In this document: one piece after another, positions 23,292 to 34,235 of the stretch | How positions within the stretch are numbered: position 1 is the stretch's first letter | Layout of the letters: every line of letters starts with the position of its first letter | NCBI GenBank assembly: GCA_036936605.1 | Contig: JAUPFV010000005.1 | Location: 78,752,885 to 78,816,884 of the forward strand | Direction of reading: 5' to 3' | DNA length: 64,000 nt | DNA from: Limnanthes douglasii subsp. nivea | Lineage: Eukaryota; Streptophyta; Magnoliopsida; Brassicales; Limnanthaceae | Translations under genes and position numbers: made by a program | The notes under the pieces: generated by a model | What the model was told of the DNA's origin: nothing | Database searches by the model: none | Seen by the model: the letters and a program-made list of their open reading frames with translations, nothing else

Positions 23292-24575
23292 AAACCGTTG
23301 CTTGTCCTCAAGCAATGCAAAACAGGTTTAGCAATTGATGCATGAATGCAACTGTATTTGTAAGAATGCAATGATCCCGAACGAGTAACCGTAACTAATT
23401 CAGCATAAATGCCTCAACGAATGTAATGACCTCGGAATGTAAAATAACTAGGTACTCAAATGTTAGCAATACAAGTGAAGAAGCGTGTGTGTGTGCTCAA
23501 ACTCAATCAACATGTTTTTAGTACAAATTAATGGACCTTACTTGTTCTCATCATAATAATCACAAGATTAGAAACGAAATACAACCTTCATTCTTCATAG
23601 TCAAGTTGCACATCCATATTTCCCTGGGGTTGTCAAAGATTTATTATGCTTTACTCTATATACAGACACACAAAGGCTTTTGACGGTGCAATAGACGAGG
23701 TCTCTGAAAGACTTATACAATGGTGCCCATGTAGCGAGCTTTAGGTTAGCGGATCCCAGACCGGAAAAAGTCTTAGGTCACTAGGCACAAAGTCCCCTAG
23801 AACTTAATAACTCGAGTACCAAAGAGCTCATCCTAGCCAATTTTTCCTTCTTCTTTTATTTTTCATCTTTCTTTTTCTCTTTTTTGTTTTTTTTTGTTTT
23901 TTTAGGCAATCGGATTAGGAATGAGTGCGTTTCGCTCCATCTCATTCCACCCCTAGACTACTTGCAATACGCAGCCCCCAGCGAGAGGACGTACGTCGAC
24001 GAGCGGCTACTAGCCTTTGACGCCTAACTGAATAATACGCATATTTATCTTTTAACTCCCCCAAACTTATCTTTTTGCAATCCATGAGCTAATAAAGGAT
24101 TAAGGTGTAATTCTGAACCTAATCAAGGATTATGTATAACAATACTCAAGTGTGTCCGTAACTAGCATAAAAACATTCGATGAGTCTACATGTATTAATT
24201 GTGCTTCTACATCAAGCAAGCTAACTGACAAGCAACCTAATTAGATTTTATTCCTACTTTCATTCCAAACAATTTTCATCATTGGCTACTTAAGTAGAAA
24301 CAACAACTCAAGGGATCAAAGACACAAAATACATGAACAAAATGCTATGCTAATAGACTAACTCGATCCTAAGCACAGTCTATATGATCATGGCATGAAT
24401 ATACAAATAAACATTACTAACATGAATAACTACTATGATGAAATCAACTACAAGAAATTAAAAGATAAAAGAAACACTCCCCTATTCGTTCAGCAGTGTT
24501 GATCATTGTTTCTCAGTGGGTTGCCTCCCACGTAGCGCTTGTTTAACGTCGATAGCTCGACGATACCACTCGGAA
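23292..24575. other. Non-coding 3' region of Athila-like element
   Basis: No ORF above background on either strand. This is where Athila-group elements often carry an env-like ORF; none can be read. A T-rich run lies at 23850-23905. Confidence 0.6.
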
Positions 24576-27500
24576 TCATATAGTGTCGAGGCTGATGCTG
24601 AATGCCTCACGGTTCCCCACATCTCCATAGTAATGCTTGAGTCGCTGACCATTGACTTTGAATGCTTTGTCTGGCGATTCCTCAGAGATTTCAACTGCTC
24701 CATGTGGATATACTGTCTTGACTTTAAAAGGTCCAGACCATCTTGACTTGAGCTTCCCTGGGAAAAGCTTTAGAGGAGAGTTGAAAAGAAGAACCATTTG
24801 ACCCGACTCAAAAGCTTTATGTAGAAGCTTCATATCATGCCATTTCTTGACTTTTTCTTTATACATCTTCGAGTTCTCATAGGCTTGAGACCGAAACTCG
24901 TCAAGTTCATTCAATTGAAGCACACGGTTCTCGCCAGCTGCTTGAATGTCGAAATTCAACTTCTTTAAAGCCCAGAATGCCTTATGCTCAAGTTCTGCTG
25001 GGAGATGACAAGACTTACCATATACTAACTGAAATGGTGACATCACAAGTGGAGTTTTGTAAGCCGTTCGGTATGCCCATACTGCTTCATCTAACTTCAG
25101 AGACTAATCTTTCCTTGAAGGATTCACCACTTTTTATAAGATTCGCTTGATTTCTCGATTCGAGACTTTAGCTTGACCATTAGTTTGAGGGTGGTAAGCG
25201 GTAGCAACACGATGAGAAACACCATATTTAGCCAACAATGCTGTGAACTGACGATTGCAAAAGTGAGTCCCTTCATCACTGATTATAGCACGAGGAGTTC
25301 CGAAGCGAGTGAATATTTGCTTACGAAGGAAATTGAGCACTACCTTAGCATCGTTAGTTGGGAGAGCTATCACCTCTACCCACTTAGATACATAATCCAC
25401 AGCTAAGAGTATGTATAGATTGTTGCAGGAGGAAACAAATGGTCCCATGAAATCTATTCCCCATACATCGAATACCTCAACCTCAAGAAGCATATTAAGG
25501 GGCATCTCATTTCGCCTAGAAATATTACCAACCCTTTGGCATCGATCGCATCTACGAACGTACAGATGAGCATCCTTAAACAAGGTAGGCCAGTAGAAAC
25601 CTGCTTGAAGAACTCGAGCAGCTGTCTTATCCCCAGCATAATGTCCTCCATAAACCGTAGAGTGACAATCATGTAAAACTTTCTCAATCTCACTGTAAGG
25701 AATGCAACGTCGGATCATCTTATCAGCACATTGTTTAAACAAGAATGGTTCATCCCAAAGATACCATTTCACGTCATGCAAGAATTTCTTTCGTTGAGCC
25801 CAAGTAAAATCTAAAGGGATCACATTGCTAACTAGATAGTTAACAAAATCAACAAACCATGGTACTTCTCCTTGAATCACGAACAACTGCTCATCTGGGA
25901 AACATTCGTTGATAAGAATTCCATCTCCCTTGTCTTTCTCATGTTGCTTAAGACGTGAGAGATGGTCAGCTACCTGGATTTCAGTCCCCTTTCTGTTTTT
26001 AATTTCCAACTCGAATTCCTGAAGCAAGAGTACCCATCGAATTAAGCGAGGCTTTGCATCCTTTTTAGATAGCAGGTACTTGATAGCTGAATGATCCGTG
26101 AAAACCATGACCTTAGCACCAAGCAAGTAGGATTCGAATTTCTCAAAACCATAGACAACAGCCAAAAGCTCTTTTTCAGTAACTGTGTAGTTTCGTTGCG
26201 CATCATTGAGGGTTTTACTAGCATAGTGAACCACGTGAAACACCTTCAGCTTCCTTTGACCAAGAACGACTCCCACAGCGAAATCACTAGCATCACACAT
26301 CATCTCAAATGGCTCTTCCCAGTTAGGCGCAGTGATGATTGGGGCTGATGTCAACTTTTTCTTCAAGAGCTCAAAAGCAACAGAACACTCTTCAGTAAAT
26401 CGAAAGGGAGCTTCCTTTTCCAGTAGACTACAAAGTGGTTTTGTGATCTTTGAGAAGTCCTGAATAAAACGTCTATAAAATCCAGCATGACCAAGAAAAC
26501 TACGAATTCCTTTTACTGAGATAGGAGGAGGAAGCTTTTTGATCGTTTCAAGCTTGGCCTTGTCTACTTCTAAACCTCTCTTAGATACCTTGTGTCCAAG
26601 GATGATACCTTCTTCAACCATGAAGTGACATTTTTCCCAATTAAGAATGAGGTTTGTTTTCACACATCTCTTAAGTACTCTACCCAAATTAGATAGACAA
26701 CCATCGTATGATTTCCCAAAGACCGTGAAATCGTCCATGAACACCTCCATGATATCACCAACCATTTCAGAGAAAATAGCCATCATGCACCTTTGAAAAG
26801 TAGTGGGTGCATTGCAAAGTCCAAACGAGACACGTCGAAAAGCAAAGGTACCAAAAGGGCATGTGAAGGTCGTCTTCTCTTGATATTCAGGAGCTATACA
26901 AATCTGATTGTATCCTGAATATCCATCGAGCATACAATAATATTCATAGCCCGCCAACCTATCTAACATCTGATCAATAAATGGCAAGGGAAAGTGATCT
27001 TTTCTAGTGGCCTTATTCAATTTACGATAATCCATGCAAATTCTCCATCCAGTGACTGTCCGAGTGGGGATGAGTTCATTCTTTTCATTTGTTACTACTG
27101 TCATTCCTCCCTTCTTTGGTACATATTGCACCGGACTTACCCACTGACTGTCTGAGATAGGATATATAATGCCTGCATCTAGCCACTTCAGAATTTCTTT
27201 CTTCACCACCTCTTTCATGATAGGATTTAGCCTCCTCTGATGCTCAATAGATGGTTTGCTCACTTCTTCAAGCAGAATCTTGTGCATGCAGTAAGAGGGA
27301 CTAATTCCATTGATATCTGCTATGGTCCAACCAATGGATGATTTGAACTTCCTCAGGACTCTCAATAGCGTTTCTTCCTCACTACCTGAAAGGTTAGATG
27401 CAATAATAACATGTAATGTAGATGACTCTCCTAAGTAAGCATACCTGAGATGATCTGGTGGTGGTTTTAGTTCAAGTTTAGGAGCTTCTTCTAGCGAAGG

Positions 27501-28790
27501 TTTAAGCCTTTCCTGAGAATCCTTAAGATCACCCAGTCCAAGCGACTCATGTGGAATGTTGAGCCTCTTTTGATACGGGGCTGCCTGTAGTAGTTGAAAA
27601 CATTCAGATATCTCTTCGTCTTCTAAGTCAGATTCACCATGTAGAACTCTGCCTAGAACATCTGAACTCGCATACCGATCCACCTCATTGCTGTGCAAAG
27701 AATCGATCATATCCAACCTGAAACATTCTTCATCCTCTGTTGGAGATTTCATAGCCTTGAAAACGTTGGAAGTGACATTCTGATCTTGCACTCTCATAGT
27801 GAGCTCCCCTTTTTGGACATCGATCAGAGTTTTGCCCGTAGGCAAGAATGGTCTTCCCATGATTATGGGGATGTTTTTGTCCTCTTCGAAATCCAAGATA
27901 ATGAAGTCAGCAGGAAAGATGAGCTTGTCTACCTTTACTAAGACATCTTCTACGATCCCACGAGGATATGTGATAGAACAATAAGCCAGCTGCAAAGAGA
28001 TATTAGTCGGTTTTGGCTCAGGTAGCCCAAGTTTCTCAAACACAGATAGGGGCATCAGATTGATGCTCGCTCCCAAATCACATAAACATTTGCTGAAGGT
28101 TAAATTGCCGATTAAACAAGGAATGGTGAAGCTTCCTGGATCTTTAAGTTTGGGAGGCAATTTTTGTTGTAAGATCGCACTGCATTCCTCAGTGAGCGCC
28201 ACTGTCTCAAAATCACCAAGCTTTAGCTTTTTCGAAAGAATTCCCTTCATGAACTTGGCATAACTAGGCATTTGCTCTAATGCTTCAGCAAAAGATATGT
28301 TGATGTGTAGCTTCTTGAACACCTCCAAAAATCTCCCAAACTGAGCATCTAGGTTCTTATTCTGCAACCTTTGCAGAAAAGGTGGAGGAGGGTAGATCGT
28401 AGGCTCAACAACTGACTGAGATAGCTTTTTAGGTGGCTGATCTTGACCAGAATTAACCTCAGATGAGGGCTGATTTTGAGCAGAACTTTTCATAATGGAC
28501 TGATTTTGAGAAGAATCCGCCTTTTGTTCAACTGTGGGGTTCTCAGCAACCTTTCCTGATCGCAAGGTGATAGCTTGGCATTGCTCTTTGCCGTCCCGTT
28601 TACCTGGATTATGTTCCGTGTCGCTAGGAAGAACTCCCTGAGGTCTAACAATCATGTTACTAGCCATCTGCCCAATCTGATTTTCCAAGGTCTTGTGAGA
28701 TACCATCAGACTTTTAATCATTAACTTCATCTCTTCGAATTCAGAGTCTCTCACAGAATGTTGAGAAGGGTCAGGATGTTGATTCTGAGG
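24576..28790 (-). pseudogene. Pol polyprotein of Athila-like element
   Basis: The frame is open from 28790 to a TAA at 25134-25136, and continues in the same sense to 24576. Order: linker ([20 protein letters not shown]), protease region ([19 protein letters not shown]), RT ([27 protein letters not shown], '[10 protein letters not shown]'), RNase H ('[11 protein letters not shown]', '[10 protein letters not shown]'), integrase zinc finger (HYAGDKTA, 'CDRCQRVGN') and core ('[11 protein letters not shown]', 'SDEGTHFCN', '[13 protein letters not shown]'), then the C-terminal '[19 protein letters not shown]'. The protease shows DLGAS, a common variant in this lineage, and RT has MDD. Two stops near the end of integrase (25134, 25107) and one before pol (28791) inactivate it. 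Confidence 0.92.
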
Positions 28791-29834
28791 TTATCTTGGG
28801 GCATACTGTTGAGATTGATGTTGCTGCCCTTGTTGTTGAAATCTAGGAGGAGTGTATGGCTTAGCACCATAATGCTGATTACCTTGTTGATTAATGCTCC
28901 AAAGGAAGTTCAGATGATTTCTGTTGCTTGGGTGATAGGTGTTTGAGATTGGTTGTTGATTCTGCCTCTGAAAGTTACTCACAAATTGCACTGACTCAGT
29001 AGATATTGGGCATTGTTGAGTGTCATTCCCTCCAGCATAAATCTCGCATACACTAGCTACCTGATGTACCCTTAGTTTAGTCAAAGAATCTACCTTCATG
29101 TTTAGAGCTTTAAGCTGAGCTGCTAAAGTAGTGGCATTGTCTACGTTAAGAATACCAGCTACTTTATGTTGTGACTGTCTCTGAGAAGGGTTCTGGAATT
29201 CATTCGCAGCCATCATCTCAAGGAGCTCATGAGCCTCCTCACAGCTTTTCGTTAATAAGGCTCCCCCAGATGCATCATCGAACATGGGCCTTATTTGCGC
29301 ACCCAACCCATTATAGAAGCAATTTATTACTAACCAATAAGGCATCCCATGATGAGGACATTTTCTGAGCATCTCCTTGTAACGCTCCCAAGCTTCACTT
29401 AAAGATTCACCATATGACTGAGAAAACTGAGTAATAGCATTCCTCAAGGCGGCTGTTCTTGCCATAAGAAAGAATTTTGAGAGAAATTTTTGTGCTAGTA
29501 TATCCCAAGTAGTGATCGAGCCTGCTGGTAAAGAGTGTAACCAGCTCTTAGCTTTGTCCCTCAGAGAAAATGGGAAGAGTCTCAGTCTTATGGCATCATC
29601 TGAAACACCGTTGAACTTGAAAGTATCACAAATTTCAAGGAAGGTCATAATGTGCATATTAGGATCCTCAGATGAAGCTCCCCCAAACTGACAAGAATTC
29701 TGCATCATCTGAATAATGCTGGGTTTAATCTCAAAATTATTCGCAGCGATATTGGGTCTGACAATAATAGACTGAATATCCATGATCTTTGGTTGAGAGT
29801 ACTCCATGAGTGCTTTTGGAGCTGGATTTCCCAT
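28791..29834 (-). pseudogene. Gag of Athila-like element
   Basis: 347 residues from the ATG at 29834 (MGNPAPKALMEYSQ). The capsid-like domain includes 'FLEICDTFKFNGVSDDAIRL' and 'SLRDKAKSWLHSLPAGSI'. The Gln/Pro-rich end lacks a clear CCHC knuckle. A TAA at 28791-28793 separates it from pol in the same frame, with 12 open codons before the next usable start. In relatives gag and pol are normally one frame, so this is probably a C-to-T change in a Gln codon. Confidence 0.88.
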
Positions 29835-29950
29835 TGTATACACGCTCAAGTACCTGAAGCACAAGAAACACTTAAAAAGCAAGTAATTGAATCAAGTCAG
29901 TAGTTTTATAACGACTTCTGTTGATAAGCAATGAATCTGTCAAATAACAC

Positions 29951-29972
29951 CGAGTCCCCGGCAACGGCGCCA
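29951..29972 (-). other. Primer-binding site of Athila-like element
   Basis: The minus strand begins TGGCGCCGTTGCCGGGGA, six bases inside the 5' LTR. This is the well-known PBS of Athila/Tat-type plant elements, attributed to tRNA-Asp. Confidence 0.88.
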
Positions 29973-29978
29973 AAAACT

Positions 29979-32071
29979 TGTTAGTCTTTTTCTCACGCAA
30001 GTATACGCGGTCAAATCGTAGCAAGTAATAAGTAAGAAAGATCGTTCCCACGAAGACTAGGTGTATAAGACAAGAATTCACTTATGCAACAACGTATGAT
30101 TATTCAACTAATGCTTGAACGAGTAATAAAGTATGAATGTAACTAAACAAATCAAGTACAAGAATATCTAATGAGTTTTACTTATGCGAGAGAAAACATG
30201 GAACCCTAACTTCATTGTTTATTTTACTTAGAGTATTAATATACTTAATCAATATGTAAGATAACTACGATTACTAATCAGATAACACAAAATCAGAATA
30301 TGCTACCTTTCAGTACACGTAAAACAAACCACTTGAACAACCACAAAAGAGATAGCAGTTAAACAGACACCGCATACATGACAATCCTATATGTCTATAT
30401 GAATTGAGGTACAATTGGTTTTAAGAACAAGTTATCTATTTCGATTACATAGGGTAATATGATATGGTTAATGACATATTACGAATCATGAACAATCACA
30501 ATATGAATCATTCAAGAACCTATGCTAGCATGGCAAGTTCTAACCCTTAAATATACTTTCGTATTCATTAAAGATAAACAATCTAGATGTTCGCGACGCA
30601 TCTAACAAAAAAAACACAACCATACTAGGTAACCGATAAACATATCTCAAAAAATCAATTAAGCAATAAACCCTAAATATTATTCAAACAAATCCGCTAA
30701 GATTCCATAACAACGATTAGTTCATAATCGAACAAATCATCATCATGGTCTTAAAAATTAACATAGCTTGATGAATAAAAATAAAAATAAAAATAAACGA
30801 AGAAGAGTTTAAAAAATATTAAACATAGCTTGATGAATTTAAATAAAATAAAAATAAACTAAGAAGAGTTTAGAAAATATTAAGCCGAAAAAGAAACTCA
30901 ACGTCAATTCGCCGTCAATTGCTGTCTATGTTAATCGAAATTTAATTCGGCGTTTGTCTTCTCTGTTTTATATTCGAACGGACACCAATTGCTTTGCTTT
31001 TCGAACGGCCACTAATTGTATCTGCTGTAATCAACAATTGTATATGCTTTTCTGACACCAATTGGCTTTTCGAGTCGGTCGCCAATTATACCAGGCAAGA
31101 ATTCCTTCTTTCTTTTTCTCAATTGGTGACAGTCGACAATTCCTTCTTTCTCTTTCTATTCTCTTTTTTTTCTTTTTTTTTTCTTTTATTTGTATTTTGC
31201 CGAAAGACAAGAAACCAAACAGCGCCTTTTTTCTCCTTTACGTCTCTTTATATAGATATTCTGCCGAAACCCTAAAAACAATTAAATTACGTATCGTAAA
31301 TATTTATGTTAAATAAAATAATATTTTAACCAATATAGCTAAATAAAATATTCGGATTAATCTAATATTCTTTTCTTAATTCAGCATAAATTTCCTTTTA
31401 TGCTTCGCTTTAATATTTTCTTCTTAATTTAATATTTTAAACAATATCTTAAAAAATATATTTTCCTTTTTTTTTTCAACATAAATATATTTTTCAAGCA
31501 TTAATATATATTTTGGAAAATATATGGTCAACATAAATATATGTTGACTATATTCTTATATGGTCAACATAAATATATTTTTCAAGCATTAATATATATT
31601 TTGGAAAATCACTCGTGATAATATATTTCAGGCATTAATAATTTTTTTCAACATAAATATATTTTTCAAGTATTAATATATATTTTGGAAAATCACTCGT
31701 CATAATATATTTCAGGCATTAATATTTTTTTTTAAAACATAAATATATTTTTCAAGCATTAATATATATTTTGGAAAATCACTCGTCATAATATATTTCA
31801 AGCATTAATTTTTGTTTTCAACATAATTTTTTTTTCAAGCATCAATATATTTTTCTTTGTTTTCAACTGTTCCAAAATTGTCCTCAAGTACATTAATTTC
31901 CAGTTTCTTCAATTTCAACCCCAAATTTATTAATATTATCACAATTGACCCGCGGCACAAGCGTCTTTAAGAATACTAGAAAAATACGTTAAAACTCAAC
32001 GAATATTTGAGAATCGGTGACGAATTTAAGAATAATGGAAGTGTAATAAGTGATATGAAATGCACTTATCA
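29979..32071 (-). repeat. 5' LTR of Athila-like element
   Basis: 2,093 bases, TG...CA, partner of 21271-23278. It is longer because of an extra unit in its AT-rich tandem array (31470-31860). Confidence 0.92.
31470..31860. repeat. AT-rich tandem repeat inside the 5' LTR
   Basis: Same units as 22750-23060 ('tttttcaagcattaatata', 'ggaaaatcactcgt'), with about one more copy. This is the main length difference between the two LTRs. Confidence 0.65.
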
Positions 32072-32423
32072 GTTCCCTAGGGGATTGCAGTGCAGAAGAT
32101 TTTCTATAGTGCACTTCTTCCTTTGTTTTATCATAGATGGTGGCCACATTTTCTTTCAATTCTGCAAACCACTCCGGTTGGACCCAAAGCCCCCTCTTAT
32201 TTCTAGATTGTTGACTCTGGGCAGGCGCAGCTGGCTGAGATTGAGCTTTGGCTCTGTTATGTGTCTATCCGGTCTCCCTTGCCTTTTTCCCGGACTGATT
32301 TTGGTTAGGGTTCGGTGCAACCGGGCAGACCTCACCTCCCTATGCACCCTAGTCTTCTTTGATTCATCAACATTGATCTGCTCTCCTGGTTACTGAATCA
32401 GCCAAATTTCTAGGGTTCGGTCC

Positions 32424-33416
32424 CTATCTCAAGGATGCTATTGCTACCTGTTCAAAGCAATCAACCAAGCCATTTTTGGTGTTTACAAAACGACTTATGT
32501 ATTCCTTTAATGACTCGTTTGGCTCTTGGGCACAATGGATTATTGTATCCCCATTGCCCTTTAACTCTTTACTCCCAACAAACTGCCTTCGAAAGGCCAC
32601 CCAAAAGGTATCAAAATTCTTGATGCAGCCCTGAGGTAGGCTGTTATACTTCTTCAGAGCACTACCCGTAAAGGATTGGGAGAATGCTCTACAGAGTAAC
32701 TTGTCATCATCATCAAAGTTCATCATGAAGTTTTTAAATTGCTCCAAATGGTTGTCCGGATCAGTACTACCATCGTACTTTTCCATTTTAGTGCTATCAA
32801 CCCTCTTAGGGAGGTTCCCGGACAGAATCTTAGAAGATAATGGAGATTGTCTCCAATTCCGACCACGACTGAACACAGTATCCTCATTGGGAGTTGCAAA
32901 GATACCTAGTTCGTCGTGGAAGGCAAAGGGATCCATCAACATCCGGTCTACATGTCTCCGGCTGTGAGATGATCCTTTGCCTATATGCTTCTTCAATTTC
33001 CCATGTCTATCCATTTTCCTTGAATATTTCTTAATCAACTTTTGCTTCTTTTTGGATCGGCCCTCATCACTGCTGGAGGACAAGGACTCTTCAACCCCTT
33101 CTTCATCCGAGGAGCCACCAGAAGATTCTGAGTCTGAGTCAGAACTCCCCACTGGCTTAGACCGGTGAGATTTTTTGGAGCTGACATGAGTCTTTTTGGA
33201 ACTTACATGAGTCTTTGAAGGCTCATGTTCTCTAGGGTTATCGGTATGATGAGCAACTGATACTTTTGACTTATCTTTCATGCCCGTCTTAGCTTTTTCT
33301 GCCCTCAGAGCTTCTATCTCGCCCTTTAATCTGTCACGCTCCTCGATGGTATACTCATCATTTTCACCCACCACTTCAAGCAAGGCTGGTGGTACTTCCG
33401 GGGCGTCCGGATTCAT
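32424..33416 (-). pseudogene. Gag of Tat-like element, N-terminal and capsid part
   Basis: About 330 codons from the ATG at 33416 (MNPDAPEVPPALL), then an acidic/basic low-complexity region (SSDSDSESSGGSSDEEG). A Retrotrans_gag-type capsid follows (MEKYDGSTDPDNHLEQFKNF, FWVAFRRQFVGSKELKG). The frame stops at 32424 before the nucleocapsid. The nucleocapsid continues at 32077-32423 and, after the Athila-like insertion, at 21265. Confidence 0.85.
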
Positions 33417-33464
33417 TCGGACTGATTTTTCCTGCTGGTTTCGAATGCTCGATTCAGGCACCCT

Positions 33465-33488
33465 TCGCTCCCACTGTGGTCACCAACT
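33465..33488 (-). other. Probable primer-binding site of Tat-like element
   Basis: Next to the 5' LTR the minus strand reads AGT then TGGTGACCACAGTGGGAG. The TGG and its position fit a PBS. I could not assign the tRNA. Confidence 0.5.
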
Positions 33489-33896
33489 TGATGTGGTTTA
33501 TTTCTATCTGAGGGTAAATTTGTAATTATTGTTTAGAGTTTGTGGAAGTTTTGTAAGTATTTAATATTTGAGTAGAGAGTAGAGGGAGAATTATGCAGTC
33601 TGGTTGTATTTAATTTTCATTAACCTCATTTAATGTTGGTGGTTGGGTATTTATACCTTTATGTTTGGGCTTTATGGGCTGTCGGGTCATGTTTAATGGA
33701 CCCGGGTCAAGTTTAAGGACCCATGAGCTCTTAGTAGGAGAGCAGGCAACTTAGTCAAGAAGTGATTAGGTTTTTAAATATTTTAGTCCTTGTTCGAACA
33801 GTCAAATGGATGATGGGTTCGAACTGCCCTGTCCGGTTAGATGGACTCTGTCTGAACTGTCCATGTCCGAAGAGGTAACAGAATCCAGACTCATCA
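33489..33896 (-). repeat. 5' LTR of nested Tat-like element
   Basis: 408 bases; on the plus strand it starts TGATGTGG and ends ACTCATCA. It is followed by the right target duplication GGGCA (33897-33901) and then uninterrupted RING gene sequence. Confidence 0.9.
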
Positions 33897-34235
33897 GGGC
33901 AGACATGGTTCATCTCGAGCCACTTGGTCAGACAATCTGTGTGAAAAGTGTGTGAACAAGGCATCTTTGTAACTTTAACTCCATCTTCAAAATCATCAAA
34001 ACAAATCACACATTGTACATCTGTCACATCACAACCGCCACAGCCGAATTTGAATTTTTAAAGCGCCTCCATAGCTGATGTATCTGCAGAAACAGTCTTC
34101 TGACCTGATGGTAACTGATCGGTAATCCAGTCCGATACGAATTGAAGAAATTGCAGCCTTTCATTATAATCATAAACTCTTGCAGCATTAATTCTAGCAT
34201 TAATGGACACGGAATTCAAAACGTTTCCACGAGGT
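33897..34235 (-). pseudogene. RING-H2 copy C, main piece, fused to copia fragment
   Basis: It carries the RING domain CVICFDDFEDGVKVTKMPCS up to the seventh ligand, after which the frame reads into the LTR, so the eighth ligand is lost. Upstream (34040-34235) it matches copy A until codons for 'RGNVLNSVS' but with a TAA in the 'EKFKF' block. It then joins copia sequence at 34236 within 'cgagg'. The N-terminal half is missing, exactly as in copy E. Confidence 0.85.

Larger units (their letters stand above)
21271..32071 (-). mobile_element. Athila-like Ty3/gypsy retrotransposon nested in the Tat-like gag
   Basis: A 10,801-base element with two LTRs of about 2.0 kb (TGTTAGTC...CTTATCA) and the 5-base duplication GTTCC at 21266-21270 and 32072-32076. 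The primer-binding site is of the Athila/Tat tRNA-Asp type and the polypurine tract reads AAGTTTGGGGG. Gag (DAIRLRLFPFSLRDKAKSWL) and pol (QAITLRSGK) carry wording characteristic of the plant Athila group. No env-like ORF is found in the 1.3 kb between pol and the 3' LTR. Three nonsense codons break gag-pol. Confidence 0.92.
13901..33896 (-). mobile_element. Tat-like Ty3/gypsy retrotransposon, nested host element
   Basis: A 19,996-base insertion flanked by the 5-base duplication GGGCA (13896-13900 and 33897-33901), inside the last codons of RING copy C. Minus-strand order: LTR, gag, protease, RT, RNase H with a second RNase H-like domain, integrase, oppositely oriented extra ORF, truncated LTR. 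An Athila-like element (21271-32071) splits gag. The two LTRs differ at about ten of the first 270 positions by eye, so this insertion is older than the copia at 50480. Every coding part carries nonsense or frameshift mutations. Tat assignment rests on the extra RNase H, the antisense ORF and the protein motifs. Confidence 0.88.

Noticed and set aside
23292..24575. Env-like ORF of the Athila-like element
   Set aside because: No ORF with a signal or membrane segment on either strand. Only frames under 80 codons occur.
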